A stretch of DNA of 64,000 bases. Source: Thermohalobaculum sp965263335 (GTDB lineage: Bacteria; Pseudomonadota; Alphaproteobacteria; Rhodobacterales; Rhodobacteraceae). Below the pieces are notes generated by a model. The model searched no databases. It worked only from the letters and a program-made list of their open reading frames with translations, and was not told the DNA's origin. Location of the stretch: contig CBDHHE010000003.1 in assembly GCA_965263335.1 (NCBI GenBank), positions 200,921-264,920 of the forward strand, written 5' to 3'. Both the position numbers and the translations under genes were made by a program. Shown piece by piece: positions 9,444-18,552 of the stretch (position 1 is its first letter; each line of letters opens with the position of its first letter).

Positions 9444-12400
9444 CTAGAACGTCGAGCCAAGCTGAAAGTACAAACCAGGCTCGTCAAACACGCTTGACAG
9501 CGATTTGGGGCGAACAACCGGAGCCGCGTATCCCAGTCGCAACGTAAGGGGTAGGCCGTACGTCAACAGGATGTCCGCCCGAAGCTCCGCACCGACGCCG
9601 ACCGCAAGTTCGTCGAAGAATGTCTCAAACGCTCGGGTATTCAGCTTATCAAAAACCCGTCCGTAGTCCACGAACGCCGCCGCGTGGACCACCCGGAAGG
9701 TGATAGGCCACGTGCCCAATCCCCGGTCGATGCGAAAGAGCGGGGCGCGGTATTCAACGCTGCCCGAGAGCACCGCGGTTCCCTGAAGCGCCGACGTCGA
9801 AAAGCCGCGGAGCCCGAAGAAGTTCTCGGTCGTCGTAGTCAGCGCGCTACTCCCAGCGACCCCGCCGAGCCGGAAATTTTCCGCGAGGTCGGGACCGATG
9901 CCGAACCCGATCGCCAGCCGGCTCGCGAGCACATGGTTGCGCAAGTACCGGTGGGTCCACGGCAAGTCCAAGTAGTAGCGCGCCTGGCCCGTAAGGAGGA
10001 GTTGTTCGTACTCGCTGCCCAAACCTTTAGAAAGACCGGAAAGCGCAAGCGAGACCGTGGGCCCACGTTCGAGCGAAATCGAATATGGAAACGACCGAAC
10101 GTTTTGATACGCGTAGCCAAGGGTGACCCGCGCGAAACGCCCATTGCGAGGCAACGCCGGGCGAAAGGTCCCGTCGGGCAGGTCATCGAGGGCAGCGCGA
10201 TGTTCAAACCGGTACGCGATCGAGAGCACGTGGCGCTGCTTGATCGGCAAGATAATCGATAGCTGTGCGGAAAGTCGGCGCTCGATGTACCGGCCTTCCT
10301 CATCGCCATAACAAAACCTTTGGCCGTCGACATCGATCGGCACATCGCCCAGTGGGCAGTCCGAAGCAGGGTCGGTTTCGATGAATAGCGTGTCGATGAA
10401 CGTGACCGCGTTGGCCGCCCCGATCAGGCTGAAGGTCGGTTCGAGCACGTCGAGGTTGTAGCCGACGACGCCCCCGAAGAAATTGGTGAGCGTGCCGTAC
10501 GTGGCGTTGATGAAGTAGGAGTGCGTCCCGCGCGCGTCGCGGCCGAAGTGCAGCAGCGACCCGAACACCTCGCGCTCATTGGCGCCGAGGGACGGAAAGA
10601 GATTCCAGTTGTCCTGAAACGGCAGCAGGGTGTCGAGCGGGTCGTAGTCGCCGAGCGACCAGGCCTCGGGCAGGTCGTCGGGCAAGGGGGCTTGCCGGTA
10701 TCGCGCGGCGGGCGGAATGATCGGGGCGCCAGGATGTTTGGGCGGCCAGTCTCGGGCGACGTCGTCGACATCGACGGGGGCGGCGAGGGTGCGATCGACG
10801 GGGAGCCCCGCCTCGGGTCGAAAGGGGAGGGTGTAGACGTCGAAGCCGTCCGCCGAATAGCCGCGAAACACGATCGTGCGGCCGTCGGGCGAAATCGATG
10901 GTTGGAAGCCGCCGGTGACGAGATTGGTGAGCTGACGGAGCATCCCCGTCGCGACCTCGTAGGCGTACAGGTTGTAGATGCCCGTTCGATCCGAGGAAAA
11001 GACCAGCCATCGCCCGTCGGCCGACCACGTCGGATCTGTGTCCTGCGCGCGGTCGCGGGTGACTTCGGCGAGCAACTGGCCCTTGAGGTCATAGATGACC
11101 ACGTCCCGCCGGCCGCCCGCAAATCGGCCGACGGCCACGCGCTGCCCGTCCGGTGAAAACCGCGGTCCCGCCAGCTGAACGTCAGGTTCGGCGGCGACCA
11201 GAACCTTAGGCTTTATGCGCGTACCGTCGGCGTTGAGTTTCGCCAGCAGGAGGCGATTGGCGCCGTAGGGACTTTGCACGCAAACCAGCCACCGACCGTC
11301 AGGCGAGATATCCGGGTCGCGAAGCCGTAAGGAGCCGCTCGTTGCCTTGAACGACGGATCGGCGTCTTTCGCGAGCTCGACCTTCTGCACTTCGTCGGCT
11401 TCGAGGTCGTAGCGAAACAGGCTGTTGTGAAAGTAGAACCGCTGGTTGATCTCGGTCTGCTGGTAATAGAAGGCGCTGCCGTCGGGCGTGAACGCGATCG
11501 CCTGACTGAGCGTGTCGTTGACCAGCACCTCGTCGTCGTCACCGTCGATGGTCATCCGACGGACCCGCGGCCCGTCATACGGCGAGCGCGTCGAGTAGAT
11601 GATGTGGCGGCCGTCCGGGGTTACGCGCGGGCCCACCGATTGGCCGCCGTGGCGGGTCAAGCGTGCCGGCGTGCTGATGGCGATCGTGGCGGTCGCGACT
11701 TGCCGCGCCACGCGCTGGGCGTCGGCTTTGACGTCGGCTTCGAACGCGAGCCACAGCGATTCCATCCCTTCGCCGAATGCGAGCTTGGCGGGCAGGTACG
11801 TGATGAACGGAACCGGATTCGCCGCGTAATACCGGTGATAGTCCAGCAGCTTGTCCTCGCCATATTTTTCCGCCAGCCACAGGTGAAAGCGTCCGCCAAA
11901 AAAGTAAGGGGCGTTGCCGAACGGCCACCGAGGAAAGGCCCGGTACGCCTGATCGATCGGCAAGAACCGGTCCTCGAGGGCTGCTGTGCGCAACACCATA
12001 TCGACGAACGTGCTGCGCCCGCGCCCCGCGCCGCTCGACACGGTCTCTTCATAAACGGCCAGACCCTCGGTCACCCAACCTGGATTGTAGTTGTTCAGCG
12101 CGACGTACTTTCCAAAGACAAGGCGTCCGAGCCACGTGATGCCGTACGCCATGTCGAGATGGAAGACGTGCGCCATCTCGTGAATCAGCACGGCGGCGAG
12201 CCAGTCGTCGTACTCTTCGAGCCCGCTTACCCGGGTCGGCGCTACGACGAACAAGGTGATGACTTTGTTCGGTACGACGGTGGCGCTGCCGTTCGCGAGA
12301 TCGCTTTGGTCGTTCAGAACGATCGTGATGCGGCCGCGCGGTTCCCATCGATACCGCTCTGCGAAATACGGCCAGGCGTCTTCGGCAAGCCGCGCCGTAC

Positions 12401-12578
12401 GCAGCGCGATTTCGCCAAACCCGTTCGGGAACGTGACGTAGAAGTGCGGAGTCGTCAGCGTCCGGTAAGGGACGTCCGGATCGTAGGGGCCCGCCGCCTC
12501 GGCGCGCCCGGCGATGATGGTAGCGGTGGCGACGGCGACGAAGAACGCCGACAAAATCCACCGGATCGCGCGATTCAT
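9444..12578 (-). CDS. Outer-membrane zincin/TolB-propeller/BamA-like barrel fusion
   Basis: The start chosen is the ATG at 12578, which overlaps the hslO stop (ATGA) and begins a signal peptide (MNRAIRWILSAFFVAVATATII); the open frame upstream of it overlaps hslO. The product is 1044 residues in three parts. Residues about 40-300 are a zinc-peptidase-like domain with HEMAH (HExxH) and a downstream EGLAVYEE as likely third ligand. Residues about 330-680 carry TolB/PD40 beta-propeller repeats (SPDGRWLVCV, SADGRWLVFSSDRTG, SPDGRTIVFRG). Residues about 720-1044 form a BamA/TamA-type beta-barrel ending in a terminal phenylalanine (YFQLGSTF). It should sit in the outer membrane with the peptidase and propeller in the periplasm. 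Substrate unknown. Confidence 0.85.
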   Translation of the reverse strand: MNRAIRWILSAFFVAVATATIIAGRAEAAGPYDPDVPYRTLTTPHFYVTFPNGFGEIALRTARLAEDAWPYFAERYRWEPRGRITIVLNDQSDLANGSATVVPNKVITLFVVAPTRVSGLEEYDDWLAAVLIHEMAHVFHLDMAYGITWLGRLVFGKYVALNNYNPGWVTEGLAVYEETVSSGAGRGRSTFVDMVLRTAALEDRFLPIDQAYRAFPRWPFGNAPYFFGGRFHLWLAEKYGEDKLLDYHRYYAANPVPFITYLPAKLAFGEGMESLWLAFEADVKADAQRVARQVATATIAISTPARLTRHGGQSVGPRVTPDGRHIIYSTRSPYDGPRVRRMTIDGDDDEVLVNDTLSQAIAFTPDGSAFYYQQTEINQRFYFHNSLFRYDLEADEVQKVELAKDADPSFKATSGSLRLRDPDISPDGRWLVCVQSPYGANRLLLAKLNADGTRIKPKVLVAAEPDVQLAGPRFSPDGQRVAVGRFAGGRRDVVIYDLKGQLLAEVTRDRAQDTDPTWSADGRWLVFSSDRTGIYNLYAYEVATGMLRQLTNLVTGGFQPSISPDGRTIVFRGYSADGFDVYTLPFRPEAGLPVDRTLAAPVDVDDVARDWPPKHPGAPIIPPAARYRQAPLPDDLPEAWSLGDYDPLDTLLPFQDNWNLFPSLGANEREVFGSLLHFGRDARGTHSYFINATYGTLTNFFGGVVGYNLDVLEPTFSLIGAANAVTFIDTLFIETDPASDCPLGDVPIDVDGQRFCYGDEEGRYIERRLSAQLSIILPIKQRHVLSIAYRFEHRAALDDLPDGTFRPALPRNGRFARVTLGYAYQNVRSFPYSISLERGPTVSLALSGLSKGLGSEYEQLLLTGQARYYLDLPWTHRYLRNHVLASRLAIGFGIGPDLAENFRLGGVAGSSALTTTTENFFGLRGFSTSALQGTAVLSGSVEYRAPLFRIDRGLGTWPITFRVVHAAAFVDYGRVFDKLNTRAFETFFDELAVGVGAELRADILLTYGLPLTLRLGYAAPVVRPKSLSSVFDEPGLYFQLGSTF

Positions 12579-13468
12579 GCTCGGGCCTTGATCATTTGCT
12601 CCAATAGGCCGCGGACATCGTCCACGGGTACGACGTACGCCTTTGTACACATATCGCAGCGTACGTTGACAGGCTCGTTCTCTTCGATGAGCTCGATAAG
12701 GCCTTTGACATCGAACAGGGCGAGCGACCGCTTCACCCGGTCGTAGCTGCACCGGCATTGCCATCGAAGGGGGGTCGGGGCATCGACCGGCTCGGCCTCG
12801 CCATCGAGGCTTGACAAGATGGCTTGTCCGTCGAGCCCGCGCCGCACGAGCTCGGTGAACTGGCCGGCGGCCAGCCGTTCTCGCATGAGGGCCAGATGCG
12901 CGCGGTTGCCGTCGGGAAGGGCACGGATCATCGCGCCGGCTGCGCGCTGCACCCGACCGTCGTCGTCGAGCTGCACCTCGCAGCAGAACGCATTGTCGAC
13001 CTGGTCGGAGTGGGCGATGAAGTGCTCGACGTCCGCGTCGATCTCTCCGCTCACGAGCGGCGTCGCCGATTGAGTATAGCGACCCTGGGCGTCGATGCGG
13101 ACCAGCGACAGTCTTCCGGGCACGACTGCGGCGCCCACGCTTCGACGACCGGTCTCCCGCTCGGTGCGACTCAGCGGAAAGGTGAGCGCAGGATCCTTAA
13201 CGTACCCGCGAAGGTGACCCTCGTGCGTGCTATCGGCGTACATAGTGCCGATTCGGCCCTGGGAGAGAACCTGCAGGCTCAAGCTTCCGGGATGATTGTT
13301 ATGCAGCGCCAGCAAGCCTGCGGCCGTCAAAAGACGTCCAAAGGCGACCGCGGACGTCGGCGCGAGGGTGTGCGCGTCTTGCGCGTCCTGACAGGTGCGC
13401 GTGGTGATGGCGACCATCAGCTCGAGGCGCGCGGACGGCTGAAAGGCCTTGAAACAAACGTCCTCCAC
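12575..13468 (-). CDS. hslO: Hsp33 redox-regulated holdase chaperone
   Basis: The 297-residue protein matches Hsp33 along its length. The N-terminal domain contains GRLLTAAGLLALHNNHPGSL and HLRGYVKDP. The C-terminal zinc switch is intact: CRC followed about 29 residues later by CDMC, the CxC...CxxC motif whose oxidation releases zinc and activates the chaperone during oxidative and heat stress. The start is a GTG at 13468. It is cytosolic. Its stop overlaps the start of the outer-membrane fusion protein by 4 bp, so that protein is probably translated together with Hsp33, an unusual pairing. Confidence 0.95.
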   Translation of the reverse strand: MEDVCFKAFQPSARLELMVAITTRTCQDAQDAHTLAPTSAVAFGRLLTAAGLLALHNNHPGSLSLQVLSQGRIGTMYADSTHEGHLRGYVKDPALTFPLSRTERETGRRSVGAAVVPGRLSLVRIDAQGRYTQSATPLVSGEIDADVEHFIAHSDQVDNAFCCEVQLDDDGRVQRAAGAMIRALPDGNRAHLALMRERLAAGQFTELVRRGLDGQAILSSLDGEAEPVDAPTPLRWQCRCSYDRVKRSLALFDVKGLIELIEENEPVNVRCDMCTKAYVVPVDDVRGLLEQMIKARA

Positions 13469-13580
13469 AGTTTGTTGTTAATACCTCGACCGGTGGATGA
13501 CTACCGAAGACCCGTTAGTCTGACGACATCGCGACTCTTATTCCTTCGAAAAATGATGCTTGAAGTCGACCGGTTCGGTT

Positions 13581-14279
13581 TTAAATCAGCCCCTGCAGCG
13601 TGCGGAGGTGCTCCGCGTCGCCGCGCTGAGCGCGAGTCACGAATCGAGTGTCGCGATGGGCGAAGTTTTCCAGCGCGACACACGTATGTTGCGCGTCGAT
13701 CTCGACGATGACGGCGGCAGCGTCGAGTTCTTCGAAGAAAGTCGAAGCGAGTTGTTCGGTGAGATCTTCTTGCAGAATTAAACGGCGCGATAGAACGTCG
13801 AAGGTTTGGTTGATTCGCGAGAGGCCAGGCGCCCGATTTGCCGCAACAAATGCCAACCGGCCCTTTCCCCGTGCTGGCATCAAGTGGTGTGGACACATAA
13901 ATAGAAGGGGAATATCAGCAGCAACAATAGGAATGTGCCCTGAGACCGGAAACCCGGACCCCAGCGCCGTTCCTGGATCGGTTTCGTATCCACACGTTAA
14001 CGCCTCGATGAACGCTTCGGCCGTTTTGCGTGGGGTCGTTTCAAGCGCGGGTTCATCGGGATCAAAGCCCAGAGCCTGCAGCAACGAACGGACCGCAGCT
14101 TCCGCTGCTGCCCGATCAGGCGGTCGTTGTCGTCGCGCCGACCCAGGATACGCCGTGATGTCATTCACCCAGTCGAAACAGCGCTTTGGTACGCCGCCCG
14201 TCAAGCGCGCGTCGAAGTTGACAGTACGGGCGTCGGTACCTACGTTCGCTGCGTTCGTGCCGTAGGCCACGGAGGGCAC
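13581..14279 (-). CDS. folE: GTP cyclohydrolase I
   Basis: The 232-residue product converts GTP to 7,8-dihydroneopterin triphosphate, the first step of folate/pterin synthesis. Recognisable blocks: ETTPRKTAEAFIEALTCGYE, zinc-site motif MCPHHLMPARGKG (the usual form is MCEHH), LSRINQTFDVLSRRLILQEDLTEQLA, and IDAQHTCVALE carrying the second zinc cysteine. The start is a GTG at 14279 with AAGGAAGGA upstream; about 45 N-terminal residues before the conserved domain are not family-like. The start codon lies only about 20 bp from that of ribA on the other strand, so the two promoters must overlap the coding ends or one start is internal. Confidence 0.9.
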   Translation of the reverse strand: MPSVAYGTNAANVGTDARTVNFDARLTGGVPKRCFDWVNDITAYPGSARRQRPPDRAAAEAAVRSLLQALGFDPDEPALETTPRKTAEAFIEALTCGYETDPGTALGSGFPVSGHIPIVAADIPLLFMCPHHLMPARGKGRLAFVAANRAPGLSRINQTFDVLSRRLILQEDLTEQLASTFFEELDAAAVIVEIDAQHTCVALENFAHRDTRFVTRAQRGDAEHLRTLQGLI

Positions 14280-14300
14280 AGGACCTTGATCCTTCCTTCA

Positions 14301-14951
14301 ATGAAACCCGATATCCCCCGCAATCGCGTAGTTCGTTACGCGGAAGCGCCTTTGCCCACGGCACGTGGTGACGTGCGAGTGTTCGTCTATCAAGAGGTCA
14401 TCGACGGCAAAGCCAACGAGCTCAAAGAGCACGTGGCCGTGGTCGTCGGCCATCCCGAATCATCTGCGCGGGAGAATAAACCCGTTCTCGTGCGGGCCCA
14501 CAGTGAATGCCTCACGTCCGAAGTTCTCGGCTCGCTCAAGTGCGATTGCCGAGAGCAGCTCGACGCCGCGCTCGATCGCATGATCGAGGAAGGTGAGGGG
14601 GTTCTCTTGTATTTGCGTCAGGAAGGTCGCGGTATCGGACTCGGTAATAAAATACGAGCCTATCGGCTGCAGGCCGACGGTGCGGACACTATCGAGGCGA
14701 ACCATCAGCTCGGTTTCGAGACCGACCTGCGCACGTACGACTTCGCCGCCGGTATGCTCCACGACATCGGTATCCATCGCGTCCGGCTGCTGACCAATAA
14801 CCCAGAGAAGGTCCAAGGCCTCGAGGCGTTCGGCATTGAAGTCGAGCGCCGCGAGTCGATTGAGATCGAGGCGAACGAGCATTCCGAGGGTTATCTGCGC
14901 ACGAAGAAGCGAGAGATGGGGCACTTCCTCGAGCGCTTCATGGCCGACTGA
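14301..14951 (+). CDS. ribA: GTP cyclohydrolase II
   Basis: The 216-residue protein catalyses the first committed step of riboflavin synthesis from GTP. All key motifs are present: zinc site RAHSECLTSEVLGSLKCDC (three cysteines), RQEGRGIGL with the catalytic arginine, and LLTNNPEKVQGLEAFGI. There is no fused RibB domain, so it is the stand-alone form. I start at the ATG at 14301; a TTG at 14286 has a better spaced GGAGG (14271-14275) and is an alternative. The gene diverges from folE, placing both GTP cyclohydrolases head to head. Confidence 0.95.
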   Translation: MKPDIPRNRVVRYAEAPLPTARGDVRVFVYQEVIDGKANELKEHVAVVVGHPESSARENKPVLVRAHSECLTSEVLGSLKCDCREQLDAALDRMIEEGEGVLLYLRQEGRGIGLGNKIRAYRLQADGADTIEANHQLGFETDLRTYDFAAGMLHDIGIHRVRLLTNNPEKVQGLEAFGIEVERRESIEIEANEHSEGYLRTKKREMGHFLERFMAD

Positions 14952-15260
14952 CGGAGCGCGAGGGCTGCCCTCCCCACCTCGAGGTTGCGCACGGCGCGCT
15001 TCGCGCTGCGCCTTCATTGATCGACGCGTGATGTCCGTGGTCGCTGGCGCAGTGACGTTACGCGGGCCGGAGGGGGATTCGTTTGGAGGGAGCGGTCGAA
15101 GACCGCGGCAAGAACTGCTCAAGACGAGTTCTTGGTTTTGCAGCGTTCGCTGGGCGCAGGGGAATGATTCGGTCATCGCGGTGAGTGGATCGCCTGCCGT
15201 CGGGCAGCAAGGCGACCGGGGTCGGTAGACATCGGCGTAACCCTCGCGCATGAACACCCC
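14952..15260 (+). other. 309-bp intergenic region before pfkA
   Basis: No convincing gene was found. A long minus-strand open frame crosses it but is the antisense of ribA and pfkA. A short hairpin CTGCC-gtc-GGGCAG lies near 15190-15210. The region probably contains the ribA 3' end and the pfkA promoter; no clear -35/-10 pair or riboswitch stands out. Confidence 0.5.
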
Positions 15261-16241
15261 ATGAAACGCATTGCGGTTCTCACGAGCGGTGGCGATGCGC
15301 CCGGCATGAACGCGGCGATCCGAGCGGTTGTCCGCACGGCGCACTATCACGAGATGGAGGTGTTCGGCGTTCGGTACGGTTACCAGGGGCTGATCGACAA
15401 CGAGATCGATCCCCTCGCCAACCGCGATGTCGGCGGTATTATCGGCCGCGGGGGGACGATTCTCCGCACGGCTCGGTGCAAGGCTTTTCGGACTACCGAG
15501 GGACGCTCTGTGGCGGCCCAAAATCTTGCCGAGCGCGGCATCGAAGGCCTGGTGGTCATCGGCGGTGACGGCTCCTATCGCGGCGCGCAGTGCCTTCACG
15601 ACGAGCATGGCGTTAAGGTTATCGGGGTACCCGGCACTATCGACAACGACATCGGGGGCACCGATTTCACGATCGGTTTCGACACCGCACTGAATGTCGC
15701 CCTCGACGCCATCGACCGGATCCGGGACACCGCGGAATCGCACAACCGCCTGTTCTTCATCGAAGTCATGGGCCGCCATTCCGGCTACATCGCCATGATG
15801 AGTGGCCTGGCCGGTGGTGCAGAAGACGTGCTTTGCCCGGAGGAGCCGACCGATATCCCGCGTCTGCTCGAGCACCTGGCGCGTCGCAACCGAACTCGGG
15901 GTAAAGCCTCAGCCATCGTCGTCGTCGCCGAGGGCGACGACGCCGGCAATGCGTTTCAGGTCGCCGAGAAGATCAAAGCCGAAGCGCCCGACTACTTCGG
16001 GGGCACCCGGGTCGTGGTCATCGGCCATATGCAGCGCGGCGGGGCGCCGACGGCCATCGACCGGATTCGCGCCAGCCGCTTCGGCCTGCACGCCGTAGAA
16101 GCGCTTGCGGCCGGCGAAACGGGCAAGATGACCGGCATCCGTAACAACCGGGTCATCCTATGCCCGCTCGAGGACGCCTGGCTTAATCGCACCCAGTTCG
16201 ATCCCGGGCTCCTGCGCGAAGCGCGCGTCTTGGCTACCTAG
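15261..16241 (+). CDS. pfkA: ATP-dependent 6-phosphofructokinase
   Basis: The 326-residue enzyme phosphorylates fructose 6-phosphate in glycolysis. Conserved sites: TSGGDAPGMNAAIR (nucleotide loop), IGGDGSYRGA, VPGTIDNDIGGTD with the catalytic aspartate, MGRHSGY, and GHMQRGGAPTAIDR. The Gly in GGDGS and the Gly in PGTIDND (rather than Asp and Lys) are the residues typical of ATP users, so a PPi-dependent enzyme is less likely. The ATG at 15261 gives the usual N-terminus. Convergent with the MshEN gene, 10 bp apart. Confidence 0.95.
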   Translation: MKRIAVLTSGGDAPGMNAAIRAVVRTAHYHEMEVFGVRYGYQGLIDNEIDPLANRDVGGIIGRGGTILRTARCKAFRTTEGRSVAAQNLAERGIEGLVVIGGDGSYRGAQCLHDEHGVKVIGVPGTIDNDIGGTDFTIGFDTALNVALDAIDRIRDTAESHNRLFFIEVMGRHSGYIAMMSGLAGGAEDVLCPEEPTDIPRLLEHLARRNRTRGKASAIVVVAEGDDAGNAFQVAEKIKAEAPDYFGGTRVVVIGHMQRGGAPTAIDRIRASRFGLHAVEALAAGETGKMTGIRNNRVILCPLEDAWLNRTQFDPGLLREARVLAT

Positions 16242-16251
16242 CGCAGTCTCT

Positions 16252-17775
16252 CTAGACGACGGACGCGACCCGGTGAACGGTCGGCCGGCCAGCGGTCTGC
16301 ACGCGGCGGAGGGCTCGGCGAGCCTGGACCATGCGCATCGTTTCGCGAAGCGCCGTCCACACGGCGTCGAGCCACTCGGAATCCGGCGGTTCGGTGCGCG
16401 GCAGGTGCCCCAGCAGCAGGCTCGTCGTCTGCGCCTTCACCGTGCACACCGGCATGAGCCAAACGAAGGCGGACGGGGGAAGCCCGAGCGCTTCGCTGAG
16501 CCACAGATTCTCCCCCTGTGGGTCGGACGAACCGCCGTAGGGGCGCGGCTCACGAATCAGCGCGTCCATCACGGGCTGATTGCAGGCCGGCGTTTGTTGA
16601 CGCGTGAAGTTGGTCGCGCGGTCGACGACGCCCGTCACGCGCCGGCCGTACACCATGCCGTCTTGCACGTCGAAGCGAGCGACCAGATGAAACCGATCGG
16701 ACCACAGGCGCCACAGGGGCGTTTGCACGTCGTCTTCGACCTCGCAGGTCATCAGGTCGTGGGCGAATTCCGCCAGTTCGTAGCTTTCCTGATCCGGCGC
16801 CGGAACGATCGTCGGACCGCGGGTGACAAACGACGGCGGAAAGTGGGGCGGCCCGTCGGACGGGGCTTTCTCGGCGGCGAGCAGCCGCGGCGCGCTGCGA
16901 ATTCCGAAGAATCGGGCCCGCGCGAAGTCCACGACCAACTCGGGCGCGATGATCGTTCGCACGCGACGATCGGTCACGAAGCCGATCTCATCGACGGCGA
17001 CAAGGTCGGTGGGGTCGACCATCGCGATCTGAATCTCCCGCGCGTCGATCGAGAGCGGAACCAATCGGTACTTGAGCAGAAGTTCGTGCGGCACCGCTCG
17101 GCGGGCCTCCGGGCTGACGTGTCGGATCTCCGTCACGCACGGCAGTCCGAGCTGCCGGCCCAAAAATCGGGCGAGGTCGGCCTCGTTGACGAACCCGAGC
17201 TGCACGAGGTTGGAACCTAGGCGTCCGCCGCTTTGGACCTGAAGCTCAAGCGCCTGAGCCAACTCGGCCTCAGTGATCAAGCCCTCGCTAACGAGCAGGG
17301 TGCCCAGCTTCGCGCGATGGAGATCCTGCACCGCGCCCCGCAACCTGAATTGCTCTCGTTCGGCTCGCGCGCGTTCGGTCGCTTCGTGCGCTTCTCGCAG
17401 CAGCTGCGCGCGCGTCGACTGGTCGAGCCTCATATCCGGCAGCGCCATTTCGATGTTGAGACTCGCGAGGCGCTGCTGGAGATTGACGACCCCGATGTAC
17501 AGGGTGGTCTCGTTGACGCCCTTGATCCGGCACAGGGCGTTCAGGATGGGCGTGAAGTCCAGCCGGTTATCCCGCACGAGCGCATCGAAATGTCGCTCGA
17601 CTAGGTCCTGCAGCTTGTTGCGGTCGATTCGCGGACCCGCGTCGGTCGCCGCGATACACTGCACAACCGCGTTCGAAACCCAGTGCCGGGCGTCTTCGAC
17701 GATCAGCGCCGATAGGTCGCAGGTCTGCAGCTCGAGCCGTTGCTCAGCGTCGTCCGGTGAATTTGGCGCGCGCAC
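16252..17775 (-). CDS. MshEN (GspE N-terminal) domain protein lacking the ATPase
   Basis: The 507-residue protein has a helical N-terminal part (1-160, Arg/Glu-rich coiled-coil-like at about 125-155), then an MshEN/T2SSE_N domain at about 160-300 with the tandem pattern LGTLLVSEGLITEAELAQAL / RLGSNLVQLGFVNEADLARFL and the second half PHELLLKYRLVPLSI...IQIAMVDPTDLVAVDEIGF. MshEN domains of this kind can bind cyclic di-GMP. The C-terminal 190 residues have no Walker A motif, so this is not a secretion ATPase; they look like a GAF- or sensor-sized domain. It is probably a stand-alone c-di-GMP effector or assembly factor. It ends the leftward gene run beginning near 22.8 kb. Confidence 0.75.
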   Translation of the reverse strand: MRAPNSPDDAEQRLELQTCDLSALIVEDARHWVSNAVVQCIAATDAGPRIDRNKLQDLVERHFDALVRDNRLDFTPILNALCRIKGVNETTLYIGVVNLQQRLASLNIEMALPDMRLDQSTRAQLLREAHEATERARAEREQFRLRGAVQDLHRAKLGTLLVSEGLITEAELAQALELQVQSGGRLGSNLVQLGFVNEADLARFLGRQLGLPCVTEIRHVSPEARRAVPHELLLKYRLVPLSIDAREIQIAMVDPTDLVAVDEIGFVTDRRVRTIIAPELVVDFARARFFGIRSAPRLLAAEKAPSDGPPHFPPSFVTRGPTIVPAPDQESYELAEFAHDLMTCEVEDDVQTPLWRLWSDRFHLVARFDVQDGMVYGRRVTGVVDRATNFTRQQTPACNQPVMDALIREPRPYGGSSDPQGENLWLSEALGLPPSAFVWLMPVCTVKAQTTSLLLGHLPRTEPPDSEWLDAVWTALRETMRMVQARRALRRVQTAGRPTVHRVASVV

Positions 17776-17859
17776 AAGGCCTCAAATCGGCCAAACCGAG
17801 CGGGGTGGAAGACGAAAGTCAGCGTTCGTATCAGGGCGGTTCGTCGACCGCGACACGGC

Positions 17860-18552
17860 CTACGCTTTGCCGGGCGCGATGCCCCACCCCAACGACAGGG
17901 TACCTGAGGGTTTATCGGCCTCGTCGAGCAGCGCCGCGCCGACCAGCCCGGCCGTGAGCTCCACCCGGTGGCCAACATCGACGGCGTCCAGAATACGCTG
18001 GCGGTCCCTGGCCCCCTCGACCACGGCGGCGGCGACCAGATCGGCCAGGGCGCCCGATTCGGTCACGTCGCTGATGCTGGTCATCAGCTCTTTGTTATCC
18101 TCACCGCTTTGCGCGATCGCGCGAAGAGCCAGCGCGCGAAGGGATGCGCTCTCCCGCTGCAGATCGCCGGTCTGCTGGTCTTCGAGCAGCCGCGCACACG
18201 CCCGCCGGAAGACGTGCTCGGGCGGAAGTTCGTCCGAAAGGTCGACCCGCGCGATGCCCTCGAGCACGAGGTTATACCGACCATCGGGCAGTTTGGCCGC
18301 GCGGCGAAGCGCGCCGAGACCCGCCGTCGGAAAGATCGCAGGACGGGCGTGCGCATCGGGCGGCTTTCGCTCGTCGAGCATCGCGATCGCCAAGAGGCGG
18401 GGACCCTCGATGCAGTACTCCATCATCGCGCGGTACCGGGGCTCGAAGACGTGGAGGCTGATGAACGTCCGCGGCAACAGCACCGTGCCCGGCAGCGGAA
18501 AGACCGGAACGGCCTGCAGTTCGTCGGAGGATGGCGCGTTTTCTTCGGTCAT
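17860..18552 (-). CDS. Lon N-terminal (substrate-binding) domain protein
   Basis: The 230-residue product consists of the Lon/LAN substrate-recognition domain only: AVPVFPLPGTVLLPRTFISLHVFEPRYRAMM at the start, LPDGRYNLVLEGIARV in the middle, and a C-terminal helical part. There is no AAA+ or protease domain. Such stand-alone LonN proteins are common in bacteria and their role is unsettled (peptide binding or quality control). Its ATG overlaps the stop of the FAD oxidase gene by 4 bp, so it is translationally coupled to it. Confidence 0.85.
   Translation of the reverse strand: MTEENAPSSDELQAVPVFPLPGTVLLPRTFISLHVFEPRYRAMMEYCIEGPRLLAIAMLDERKPPDAHARPAIFPTAGLGALRRAAKLPDGRYNLVLEGIARVDLSDELPPEHVFRRACARLLEDQQTGDLQRESASLRALALRAIAQSGEDNKELMTSISDVTESGALADLVAAAVVEGARDRQRILDAVDVGHRVELTAGLVGAALLDEADKPSGTLSLGWGIAPGKA

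Noticed and set aside
11427..12746. 439-codon plus-strand frame
   Set aside because: Antisense of the zincin/propeller/barrel gene; no domain and no ribosome binding site.
14460..15875. A 471-codon minus-strand open frame across ribA and pfkA
   Set aside because: It is antisense to two certain enzymes with full motif sets; high GC gives long open antisense frames, and the sequence has no recognisable domain.
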